Below, one piece after another: positions 1-6,412 of a stretch of DNA of 9,178 bases. The DNA is from an uncultured Bacilli bacterium. GTDB taxonomy: Bacteria; Bacillota_I; Bacilli_A; RF39; UBA660. Location of the stretch: NCBI GenBank assembly GCA_947624535.1, contig CANQKU010000041.1, positions 1 through 9,178 of the forward strand. Direction: 5' to 3'. Position numbers and translations under genes: made by a program. Under the pieces are notes generated by a model that did not search any database, was not told the DNA's origin, and worked only from the letters and a program-made list of their open reading frames with translations. How positions within the stretch are numbered: position 1 is the first letter of the stretch; the number at the start of each line of letters is the position of its first letter.

Positions 1-24
1 CCCCCCCCCCAGGGCTTTTGTCAA
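1..24 (-). promoter_or_regulatory. Possible -35 box followed by a G10 tract (edge of window)
   Basis: On the minus strand a perfect TTGACA (19-24) is followed by AAAGCCCT and then ten consecutive G up to the window edge. A -10 box at normal 17-nt spacing would lie just outside the window, so it cannot be seen. A homopolymer between -35 and -10 would allow slippage to change promoter spacing. The long G/C run is striking in such AT-rich DNA but could also be an assembly artefact. Confidence 0.25.
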
Positions 25-40
25 GAAAAATTTTGTACAC

Positions 41-73
41 AAAAGAAAAAACTAGGTTGTTATTCCCTAGTTT
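41..73 (-). terminator. Rho-independent terminator of the acidic membrane protein gene
   Basis: Reading the minus strand, the arms AAACTAGG and CCTAGTTT (8 bp) enclose a 9-nt loop, and a T-rich tract (TTTTTCTTTT) follows directly. It starts a few bases after the stop codon of the gene at 80-1180, as expected for an intrinsic terminator of that transcript. Confidence 0.85.
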
Positions 74-79
74 GTAAAT

Positions 80-1180
80 CTAATCTAATTTTTTTTGTAA
101 TTCTTTTAATGTTGCTATAAACTCGTTTGTTTTTCTAATTTCTTGATCTAATTTTTCATAATTAGCTGTATTTTCTAATTCAAGATTATTTTCTTGACTA
201 TGTTTTTCAATACCAAATATTGGTGAAATAATTGGACTACTTTTAAATACAATATCTTCTCTATAAATTTTAGGAGTTTCTTTAATTGTATTTAAATCAT
301 CTAACTTAACCTTTGGCGTCTCTTCTACTGTTTGCTCAACAACAGGAATTATTGTATCTACTTTACTTTCTTCTACAACTTTTGAATTTACCTCATCTTG
401 TTCTAACTCAGTAATCTCTTGTTTAATTTTATTCATTCGTTTTTCTAAGTCATCTAAACTAATTGGCTCATTACCTTCATCTTGATATTGCATAACTTCA
501 TTTTGTTGATATAATACTTCACTTTTTTTCATTAATTCATCTAAACTAATAATAGCGTTTTCTTCTTGTTCTTCTTCAAATTTTGTTAAATCTATAATAT
601 TATTGTTATTTTCAGTTTGTTCTTGTTTAATTAACTCTTCAGTTACTTTACGTAATTCTTCTTTAGCTTCTTCTTTATTTGGCTCAGCATCTGTATATTG
701 TAATTGTTCTACTTCATCTTTAACATTATTATAAATAGACTCGATACTATTAATAGAGACCTTATCATCTTTCTTCTCTTCTTCCACTACAATTTTATTT
801 TGATATTCTTCAATTGGAATAACTGGAGGAATATTTTCTTTAACAACTTCTTGTTCTTTTACTATTTCTTTAACAGGTTCTTCTTTCTTTGGTGAGATAG
901 AAACAACCTCTGGAATTGGTGTTACTACAGACTTTGACTCTTTATTTTGTTCAATCTCTTGAGTAACTACTGTTGAATTAATAATACGAGGATTAGTATC
1001 ATTTTTTTCTTCTTCCATAACTAATCTATTTAATTCTAAAGTATTATTATGTTTTTGTTTCTTCTTATAATAAGCTTTCTCTATAATAAAGACAATTAAC
1101 GTTAAAACTAACGCTGTTAAAATAACAATTCCTACAATTCTTACTTCTTCAGACGATAAAAATTCTAACAATTCATTCAC
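80..1180 (-). CDS. Acidic single-pass membrane protein with coiled-coil tail, function unknown
   Basis: I do not recognise a named family. The 366-residue protein has a short N-terminus, one hydrophobic segment at about residues 14-33, then a basic stretch (KKKQK), which suggests the rest lies in the cytoplasm. A long Glu/Lys/Asn-rich, low-complexity linker follows. A short motif recurs three times: ISLDEL (211), ISLDDL (240) and VKLDDL (291). A conserved-looking hydrophobic patch, SPIISPIFG, lies at about 315-323, and the last 25 residues look like a coiled coil. The layout (anchor, flexible acidic linker, small C-terminal interaction patch) resembles membrane tethers such as ZipA-type division proteins, but that is only an analogy. 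The start is GTG, with GAGGTG seven bases upstream. The gene is divergent from the flippase and has its own terminator. Confidence 0.8.
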   Translation of the reverse strand: MNELLEFLSSEEVRIVGIVILTALVLTLIVFIIEKAYYKKKQKHNNTLELNRLVMEEEKNDTNPRIINSTVVTQEIEQNKESKSVVTPIPEVVSISPKKEEPVKEIVKEQEVVKENIPPVIPIEEYQNKIVVEEEKKDDKVSINSIESIYNNVKDEVEQLQYTDAEPNKEEAKEELRKVTEELIKQEQTENNNNIIDLTKFEEEQEENAIISLDELMKKSEVLYQQNEVMQYQDEGNEPISLDDLEKRMNKIKQEITELEQDEVNSKVVEESKVDTIIPVVEQTVEETPKVKLDDLNTIKETPKIYREDIVFKSSPIISPIFGIEKHSQENNLELENTANYEKLDQEIRKTNEFIATLKELQKKLD

Positions 1181-1381
1181 TTGCTTTCACCTCTATTTTA
1201 AAGTTTAACACATACTTTATATCAATAAAACTAATTTACATTATTTTCTTTTTAATTTACATTTATATTTACAATATACTACTTGTAAATTAGGATGCTA
1301 CTTTTTTTAACCTTACAATCTAATCATATCACAAAAATATAACTTTGAGTATATTTTTTTACTAAATTCATATTTTTTAGT
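1181..1381. other. Divergent intergenic region
   Basis: About 200 bp of extremely AT-rich DNA separate two divergent genes, so it must hold both promoters. I see no convincing -35/-10 pair on either strand. The minus-strand side ends in the clear GAGGTG ribosome binding site of the gene at 1180. The plus-strand side has no purine-rich Shine-Dalgarno before the flippase ATG at 1382. No RNA gene or strong hairpin is visible. Confidence 0.5.
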
Positions 1382-2698
1382 ATGAAAGAAAAATTTATAC
1401 GTTCAACAATTATTTTATTAATAGGTGGATTTCTAACTAAAATATTAGGTATGATTATTAAAATAGTTATGACTAGATTAATGGGTACTGAGGGAATTGG
1501 ATTATATATGTTAATTCTACCTACATTTTCATTATTTATTGCCCTAGCTCAAGCAGGTTTTCCAGTAGCTATATCTAAATTAGTCGCTGAAGATAATAAA
1601 AATAATAAACGCTTAATTTTTTCTTTAATTCCTCTTTCATTAATAATTAATGTTTTTTTGATGATTGTTATTATTCTAATCGCTCCATATCTTTCTACAA
1701 ATTTATTACATGATAGAAGATGCTTATATGGAATTTTAGCTATTAGTGTAGTAATTCCTTTAACTACTTTATCTAGTATTTGTAGAAGTTACTTTTTTGG
1801 TAAAGAAAAGATGTTACCTCATGTTATTAGTAATTTATCTGAAGATATAGTTCGTCTCTTACTAATTATTATTGGTATACCCTGGATTTTAAATAAGGGA
1901 TTAGAATATGCAGTATGTTATGTTATTTTAACAAATATTATTAGTGAATTAACTTCTATTTTAATACTTTTTTTCTTTATTCCTAAGAATGCTAAAATTA
2001 CTAAAAAAGATTTAATTCCTAGTAGAATTTATATTAAAGACTCTCTAAATATTTCTATTCCTAATACGGCTGCTAGGTTAATTGGCTCTATTGGATATTT
2101 TTTAGAACCTATTATTTTAACTAGTTCACTTTTATATGTAGGTTATTCTAATAGTTATATTGTCTCTCAATATGGAATAATATCAGGTTATGTCTTACCT
2201 ATTGTTTTACTACCATCATTTTTTACTTTAGCTATATCTCAAGCATTATTACCAATAGTTTCAAATCTATATTCTAAAAAAGATATTTTAGCTACTAAAA
2301 GAAAAATAAAACAAGGTATATTTATATCCTTGCTTATTGGTATTCCTATTACTTTATTATTAATGATTAATCCAAATGTGTTCTTACAATTTATATATCA
2401 TACTAATAAGGGTAGTACCTATATTAAATTTTTAGCCCCAATTTGTCTATTACAATATATTCAAGCTCCACTTTCATATAGTTTAGATGCTATGGGTAAA
2501 AGTGCTGATAATATGAAAGCAACTTTATATGGAACAATTGTAAGAACTACTCTTTTATTTATTCTTTCATTTTTAAAAATAGGTATTTGGTCTTTAATTA
2601 TATCTACTAGTATTAATATCATAGTAACTACCTTATATAATATAATTAAAATCAAAAAATATCTAACTACAAGCTGCAAAAGAAGTTGTTTTAACTAA
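1382..2698 (+). CDS. MOP-superfamily lipid-linked oligosaccharide flippase, SpoVB/MurJ-like
   Basis: This is a polytopic membrane protein of 438 residues, hydrophobic almost throughout, with about 12-14 predicted helices. The N-terminus (GGFLTKILGMIIKIVMTRLM, then GTEGIGLYML and AGFPVAISKLVAE) closely matches the first helices of the SpoVB/polysaccharide-flippase family. Members move undecaprenyl-linked sugar intermediates, such as cell wall precursors, across the membrane. It is somewhat shorter than typical SpoVB proteins (about 500 residues or more). No start upstream is possible in frame because of a TGA at 1346, so ATG 1382 is chosen although it lacks a visible Shine-Dalgarno. The last 12 codons overlap the 3' end of the convergent prepilin gene, so its extreme C-terminus is also antisense prepilin sequence. 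Whether it acts in peptidoglycan, capsule or another glycan pathway cannot be told from this window. Confidence 0.85.
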   Translation: MKEKFIRSTIILLIGGFLTKILGMIIKIVMTRLMGTEGIGLYMLILPTFSLFIALAQAGFPVAISKLVAEDNKNNKRLIFSLIPLSLIINVFLMIVIILIAPYLSTNLLHDRRCLYGILAISVVIPLTTLSSICRSYFFGKEKMLPHVISNLSEDIVRLLLIIIGIPWILNKGLEYAVCYVILTNIISELTSILILFFFIPKNAKITKKDLIPSRIYIKDSLNISIPNTAARLIGSIGYFLEPIILTSSLLYVGYSNSYIVSQYGIISGYVLPIVLLPSFFTLAISQALLPIVSNLYSKKDILATKRKIKQGIFISLLIGIPITLLLMINPNVFLQFIYHTNKGSTYIKFLAPICLLQYIQAPLSYSLDAMGKSADNMKATLYGTIVRTTLLFILSFLKIGIWSLIISTSINIIVTTLYNIIKIKKYLTTSCKRSCFN

Positions 2699-3127
2699 TG
2701 TAGTAGTAGCATCATCTGCATATAATTTGGTACTAACATCTTCTTTAATACCTGTTTTAGTACTATCTTTATTTTCAACTAACTGGACTCTATAACTAAT
2801 TGTACCACTAGAATTAATAACTTTAACATAAGATAATTCTCTATCATATTGTCCTCCATTAGGTGGCTCATCAATTTCTTTTGATAAATCTAACTCACTC
2901 ATCTTTAAACACTTAGATCCACCACTACTAGGTTTTTTTGATGGATCAGATCTAATCTTATATTCAGCTAAAGTTACTAATTTCTTAGCATCTTCAACAT
3001 AAGTTTTATTCTTATTAGATTGAACAATACCAATTACATTAGGAATTGCTAATAACATTAAAACAGCTAATATTGCCATAGTTGCTAAAAGTTCTACTAA
3101 AGTAAATCCCTTATTATTTATTCTCAT
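2663..3127 (-). CDS. Type IV prepilin-like protein (N-terminal methylation motif)
   Basis: The protein begins with a short basic leader, then NKG/FTLVELLATMAILAVL, the classic class III prepilin signal. Cleavage after Gly and methylation of the new N-terminal Phe by a prepilin peptidase is expected, with the conserved Glu at position +5. A hydrophobic helix is followed by a polar C-terminal domain with two cysteines (about residues 73 and 153), which could form a disulfide as in many pilins. A GTG nine bases upstream (3136) is in frame but lies inside the AGGTGA Shine-Dalgarno, so ATG 3127 (154 residues) is the better start. It follows the GH10-like gene closely on the same strand and may be co-transcribed with it. 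No assembly ATPase or prepilin peptidase lies in the window. It may be a pilus, competence or secretion pseudopilin, or a lone surface pilin. Confidence 0.85.
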   Translation of the reverse strand: MRINNKGFTLVELLATMAILAVLMLLAIPNVIGIVQSNKNKTYVEDAKKLVTLAEYKIRSDPSKKPSSGGSKCLKMSELDLSKEIDEPPNGGQYDRELSYVKVINSSGTISYRVQLVENKDSTKTGIKEDVSTKLYADDATTTLVKTTSFAACS

Positions 3128-3160
3128 CTTTATCACCTATTATAATTGTATCATATTATT

Positions 3161-4333
3161 TTAATAAATCATTACTTTTTTTAAATTTTCTATCTCCTTC
3201 ATAGTTATTTCAGTTTGATTTTCTAAACTAAAAATAGAGTCATATCTAAATATAGCAAAGCCATCATAATGTTTTATATTTCTACTAGCTAGAATTTGTC
3301 TCATAATAATATTATTATTTTCAATCCATTCATTAGATCCACTTTTAGCATAAGGATCTACTTGACCAGTTTTATAAAATGCTAAAGCTGGAATAATTTT
3401 AACATGACTATTTTTAACTAAATTATTCCAATTATTTAAAACTTCATAAAATGGCTGAGTCTCATTATAAAATCCATAGTAAATTTGAGGCATTAAATAG
3501 TCAACATATTCATCACTTTTAGCCCACTCATAAATATCTGCAAAATTTTTTTGATAGTTATTATCCATATTTCCCTCTGGAGATATTCCAAATAAAATAT
3601 TTTTATTTTTAGTAAGTTTATGGACATTTTTAACTAAAGTATTGACCATTAATAAATGATAATTATCTATAGAAATATGTTCATGTGTTTTTAAATAATC
3701 TTGATATGCTGCTATATCAATATCTGGTATGGGATAAAAATAATCATCAAAGTGTATTCCATCAATATCATAATTATTAATTAATTCTTCTACTCCATCT
3801 AATATTAACTTTTGAACCTCACTACTAGCTGGATTATAATATATACCCTTGTCACATACTTTTACATGAGAACTATTTAACCATTTATAAGCGGGATTTT
3901 TTGGACTAATTAAAGAGGTATCATTAGTATTACTAATTCGATATGGATTAATCCAAGCATGAACTGTAATATTTTTTTCATGAGCCTTAGCAATAAAATA
4001 TTCTAACACGTCATAGCCAATACTTTCTCCCTCACTTTTAGAAATTACTCTACTCCATGGAAATATCTTAGAATTATAAATAGCATCAGAAAAACTTCTT
4101 ACCTGTAAAATTAACATATTAAATTTAAAGTCAGACAAATTATCAATAATCTCATCAATATTTTTTTGACTTTCCTTAACTGTTTTACCCTTAATATATT
4201 TTTGTAACTCAATATAACTTAAAAATATAGCTTTTTTCTCTAGTTTTTCTTTTTTTACACGATTAGGATTATTTTTAGGAATTAATACTAATATTAAAAA
4301 AAGAATAATAATAACTAATAAATACTTTTTCAT
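3161..4333 (-). CDS. Membrane-anchored glycoside hydrolase-like (GHL10/DUF187, YngK-like) protein
   Basis: A short basic start, then a hydrophobic anchor (about residues 4-18, no lipobox Cys), place the rest of the protein outside the cell. The body matches the GH10-like (DUF187) TIM-barrel family: HAWINPYR (about 125-132), a NPASSEVQ segment, DGIHFDDYFYP (about 191-201), SPEGN (about 251-255) and DYLMPQIYYG (about 278-287). The Asp/Glu residues in the DGIHFDDY and SPEGN motifs are the likely catalytic region by family analogy. Family members are thought to act on cell-wall or other glycans, but the substrate is not known here. The length of 390 residues is normal. An in-frame GTG at 4342 overlaps the AGGTGA ribosome binding site, so ATG 4333 is preferred. 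The gene lies between the YetF/DUF421 gene and the prepilin gene, all on the same strand. Confidence 0.85.
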   Translation of the reverse strand: MKKYLLVIIILFLILVLIPKNNPNRVKKEKLEKKAIFLSYIELQKYIKGKTVKESQKNIDEIIDNLSDFKFNMLILQVRSFSDAIYNSKIFPWSRVISKSEGESIGYDVLEYFIAKAHEKNITVHAWINPYRISNTNDTSLISPKNPAYKWLNSSHVKVCDKGIYYNPASSEVQKLILDGVEELINNYDIDGIHFDDYFYPIPDIDIAAYQDYLKTHEHISIDNYHLLMVNTLVKNVHKLTKNKNILFGISPEGNMDNNYQKNFADIYEWAKSDEYVDYLMPQIYYGFYNETQPFYEVLNNWNNLVKNSHVKIIPALAFYKTGQVDPYAKSGSNEWIENNNIIMRQILASRNIKHYDGFAIFRYDSIFSLENQTEITMKEIENLKKVMIY

Positions 4334-4355
4334 ATTGTTCACCTAAAATAAAAAT

Positions 4356-4383
4356 ATCATAGGAATAAGAAAAAAAATGTCTA
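4356..4383 (-). promoter_or_regulatory. Candidate promoter of the GH10-like/prepilin genes
   Basis: On the minus strand TAGACA (4378-4383, five of six consensus bases) is followed after 16 nt by TATGAT (4356-4361, five of six). The predicted start of transcription is just before the AGGTGA site of the GH10-like gene. The -35 overlaps the stop codon of the YetF/DUF421 gene, so the downstream genes may be transcribed both by read-through and from this promoter. In AT-rich DNA chance matches are common. Confidence 0.4.
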
Positions 4384-5022
4384 ATTAGCAACATTTTCAT
4401 CTTTAATAATAAATAAATCTTTATCTTTATAAAAAGCATAAAATACTTTATCACTAGTTGTATTATTTTGTTTTAGTATTTGATCTAGCCATTTTCTACT
4501 CTTATGAATTTGAATTAAAGTTTCTTCTTGAACTTTTCCATCTAATATTATGGGAAGTGGATAATCTCTATTACCATTTTTTACAAAAGTAGATAATTTA
4601 CCACTTGTTTCTAAAATAGCATAATCTACTTCTTCGATACTTTTAATACTTTTTTCTCTTAATTGAGTTAATAAGTCATCTAAATTATAACGTTGTTTTA
4701 ACATCTCTTCAAAATTAATTTTTCCCCTATTAATAATTACTGAAGGTTCTCCCTCTATTTTTTCTCTCATCTTTGGATTTTTTAAAGATATTTTAGCAAC
4801 AATTATTTGAACTACAACTAAACCTATAATTGGTACTATAGTAATTAGTAAATTAGACTCATATTTATCGATAGCCATAGCGGCTAATTCTGCGATTAAA
4901 ATAGATACAATTAAATCCATAATAGATAATTCTCCAACTTCTCTTTTACCCATAAATCTATATACTATAGTGATAATAATATAAAATAGTAACGTTCTAC
5001 CTAAAACTATTAATATTTCCAA
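4381..5022 (-). CDS. YetF/DUF421 family membrane protein
   Basis: The 213-residue protein has three hydrophobic helices in the first 80 residues, with the family motif MGKREVGELSIMDLIVSI between the first and second. A soluble C-terminal YetF domain follows, containing GEPSVIINRGKINFEEMLKQ and the RYNLDDLLTQLREK and EEVDYAILETSGKLS segments. These match the YetF/DUF421 family, which is widespread in Firmicutes and whose molecular role is not well established. A GTG at 5031 is in frame but overlaps the GAGGTG ribosome binding site. The TTG at 5022, at normal spacing and giving MEILIVLGRT, is the more likely start. The gene heads the minus-strand group with the GH10-like and prepilin genes and is divergent from the small membrane protein gene at 5099. 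Confidence 0.85.
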   Translation of the reverse strand: MEILIVLGRTLLFYIIITIVYRFMGKREVGELSIMDLIVSILIAELAAMAIDKYESNLLITIVPIIGLVVVQIIVAKISLKNPKMREKIEGEPSVIINRGKINFEEMLKQRYNLDDLLTQLREKSIKSIEEVDYAILETSGKLSTFVKNGNRDYPLPIILDGKVQEETLIQIHKSRKWLDQILKQNNTTSDKVFYAFYKDKDLFIIKDENVAN

Positions 5023-5098
5023 AGTAATCACCTCATTAGTATTATGATTATTTGAATATATTTTTATGCAATTTCATAAATTTTATTGGAGGGTATAA

Positions 5099-5464
5099 AT
5101 GAAAAATTTAAAAGACTTTATTAAATATATTATAGTATCTTTATTAATTATTTTTTTATTACTATTATTAATATCAACTCTATATTATTTTAACTTATTA
5201 AGTAGTAATGTTGTAAATTATTTAAGACCATTAGCTATCTTCTTATGTATTTTTATAGGTAGTTTTATATCCGGTAAAAAACATGATAAAAATGGGTATT
5301 TAGAGGGATTAAAATATGGTGGAGCGATAATATTTATATTTTTATTAATTTCTCTATTCTTCTTTAATGACTTTTTCAAATTAAGATTTATTTTATATGA
5401 TAGTATTTTATTAATAACCGCAGTCTTAGGAGGAATGATTGGAATAAGTAGAAGACGAGATTAA
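5099..5464 (+). CDS. Small four-helix membrane protein, TIGR04086-like
   Basis: The 121-residue protein has four hydrophobic segments (about residues 9-30, 41-60, 73-90 and 98-115). The loop SGKKHDKNGYLEGLKYGG between the second and third, and the GGMIGISRRRD end, fit the TIGR04086 family of small Firmicute membrane proteins, whose function is not known. An excellent GGAGGG ribosome binding site lies five bases before the ATG. A plus-strand TTGAAT (5052) with CATAAA 17 nt downstream is a weak possible promoter in the 67-nt gap to the divergent YetF/DUF421 gene. The gene stands alone and has a terminator immediately after the stop. Confidence 0.75.
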   Translation: MKNLKDFIKYIIVSLLIIFLLLLLISTLYYFNLLSSNVVNYLRPLAIFLCIFIGSFISGKKHDKNGYLEGLKYGGAIIFIFLLISLFFFNDFFKLRFILYDSILLITAVLGGMIGISRRRD

Positions 5465-5466
5465 AG

Positions 5467-5497
5467 CTGTAATGAAAAAATTCATTCAGTTTTTTTA
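5467..5497 (+). terminator. Rho-independent terminator of the small membrane protein gene
   Basis: Two bases after the stop, CTG-T-AATGAA and TTCATT-CAG pair as nine base pairs with one bulged T and an AAAA loop, followed by a run of eight T. The 5' arm (GCTGTAATGAAAAA) is repeated in the terminator at 6298. Confidence 0.8.
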
Positions 5498-5523
5498 TTT
5501 TTTCTTTATAAATAAATCATTTT

Positions 5524-5546
5524 GTTTTGTATATGATCAACAAAAC
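5524..5546. repeat. Short inverted repeat upstream of the toxin-antitoxin operon
   Basis: GTTTTG (5524-5529) and CAAAAC (5541-5546) form a 6-bp inverted repeat with an 11-nt spacer. It lies between the terminator of the preceding gene and the toxin-antitoxin promoter. Its role is unknown and it may be chance. Confidence 0.3.
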
Positions 5547-5600
5547 AGCATATAATATTATAATATATTAAGGGAATTTCCAAAATAAAACAGTTAAAAT

Positions 5601-5635
5601 AATAATAATTATATAATTTATATATAATTATTATT
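5601..5635. promoter_or_regulatory. Perfect 15-bp inverted repeat, candidate antitoxin operator
   Basis: AATAATAATTATATA (5601-5615) and its exact reverse complement (5621-5635) flank ATTTA. The palindrome touches the -35 box of the toxin-antitoxin promoter. RelB/DinJ antitoxins carry a ribbon-helix-helix DNA-binding domain and normally repress their own operon by binding palindromes near the promoter, so this is the best operator candidate. It is pure A/T, which raises the chance of coincidence. Confidence 0.45.
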
Positions 5636-5662
5636 GATTTATTATATAAAATATGTTATTAT
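5634..5662 (+). promoter_or_regulatory. Candidate sigma-A promoter of the toxin-antitoxin operon
   Basis: TTGATT (5634-5639) is followed after 17 nt by TATTAT (5657-5662), preceded by TG at the extended -10 position. The predicted transcript would start near 5669, with GGAG at 5674 and the antitoxin ATG at 5686. Confidence 0.5.
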
Positions 5663-5685
5663 TAATATGAAATGGAGATGATATT

Positions 5686-6006
5686 ATGGCTAACTTAACG
5701 ACTACAATAAGCGTTCAAATGGATACTAAAGACAAAGACCAAGCCACAGAGATATTACAAAAACTAGGTGTTAGTATGAGTGGCTTAATAAATATGACTA
5801 TCAAACAATTAATTATGCGTAAGGCTATTCCGTTTGAAGTTAAGTTATCTAAAGAAAGCGATGATGATTATTTACTTAAGTATTTTTCCCAAGAAGATTT
5901 AGACAAAACTGTCAAAGAACTCGAAGACATGAAAAAATATCCTGAAAGATACAAAAGTTACACTAATGTGGATAAACTTTTTAATTCATTAGATAATGAT
6001 GAATAA
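5686..6006 (+). CDS. RelB/DinJ-family type II antitoxin
   Basis: The 106-residue protein has an N-terminal ribbon-helix-helix DNA-binding region: a beta strand (TTTISVQMD), then the two helices around DQATEILQKLGVSMSGLINM and TIKQLIMRKAIPFEVKL, the usual DinJ pattern. The charged C-terminal half (about residues 60-106) would wrap and neutralise the toxin. It should also repress the operon, probably through the palindrome at 5601-5635. GGAG lies eight bases before the ATG. It overlaps the downstream YafQ-like toxin gene by 11 bases, so translation is probably coupled. The length is normal and no damage is seen. Confidence 0.9.
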   Translation: MANLTTTISVQMDTKDKDQATEILQKLGVSMSGLINMTIKQLIMRKAIPFEVKLSKESDDDYLLKYFSQEDLDKTVKELEDMKKYPERYKSYTNVDKLFNSLDNDE

Positions 6007-6298
6007 ACATAATAATACAAAATACAAAGTAAAATATTCAAACGAGTTCAAAAAAAATTATAAAAAAATAATGAAACAAGGAAAAGATATTGCTAAGTTA
6101 AAAACTGTTGTTAATAAATTAGCAAACAAGAAAAAACTAGAGCAAAAATATAGGGATCACGCATTAAACAATAGCAAAAGATTTAAAGATTGTAGAGATT
6201 GTCACATTGAACCTGATTGGCTATTAATATACAAATATGAAGATGACAATTTAATCTTATTATTAGTTAATACAGGTAATCATAGTGAAATATTTTAA
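5996..6298 (+). CDS. YafQ/RelE-family mRNA interferase toxin
   Basis: The 100-residue protein belongs to the YafQ branch of RelE-like ribosome-dependent endoribonucleases. It carries the expected residues in order: His55 (YRDHAL), His70 (DCHIEPDW), Asp74, Trp75, His96 and the C-terminal Phe100 (GNHSEIF). By alignment to E. coli YafQ these match the catalytic and substrate-contacting set (H50, H63, D67, W68, H87, F91), so the toxin looks intact. The start is ATG 5996, or the next codon ATG 5999, both within the end of the antitoxin gene. The pair forms an autoregulated operon ending in the terminator at 6298. It converges on the DGR reverse transcriptase gene, and no functional link to the DGR is evident. 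Confidence 0.9.
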   Translation: MMNKHNNTKYKVKYSNEFKKNYKKIMKQGKDIAKLKTVVNKLANKKKLEQKYRDHALNNSKRFKDCRDCHIEPDWLLIYKYEDDNLILLLVNTGNHSEIF

Positions 6299-6333
6299 GG
6301 CTGTAATGAAAAATTCCATTACAGCCTCTTTTT
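6298..6333 (+). terminator. Strong terminator after the toxin gene, also between convergent genes
   Basis: AGGCTGTAATG (6298-6308) and CATTACAGCCT (6317-6327) form a perfect 11-bp stem with an 8-nt loop, followed by CTCTTTTT. It serves the toxin-antitoxin operon. On the minus strand, where the DGR transcript arrives, the stem is the same but the following sequence (TAAAATATTTC) is only weakly U-rich. Confidence 0.85.
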
Positions 6334-6412
6334 ACTTACAAGTAGCACCATCATCTTCAAGTGACTCTTTTATACTATCATAATCATCAAAAATCTTGAT
6401 TTTTTTAATACT
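6332..6412 (-). other. Short coding-like remnant after the RT gene
   Basis: Downstream of the RT stop, one minus-strand frame is open from 6412 to a TAA at 6332 and reads KIFDDYDSIKESLEDDGATCK before the stop. The composition is protein-like but there is no start codon and a TAA lies just upstream. It could be a fossil of a gene end displaced when this locus formed, or chance. I do not recognise it. Confidence 0.2.

Noticed and set aside
704..895. Plus-strand open frame of 63 codons rich in Phe/Asn
   Set aside because: It is the antisense shadow of the Glu/Lys-rich linker of the gene at 80-1180 and has no ribosome binding site.
2461..2679. Minus-strand open frame of 72 codons
   Set aside because: It lies wholly antisense to the flippase, with a composition explained by its hydrophobic codons.
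3136..3138. GTG as start of the prepilin gene (similarly GTG at 4342 and 5031)
   Set aside because: In all three genes the GTG is part of the AGGTGA/GAGGTG ribosome binding site; a start 9 bases downstream has proper spacing.
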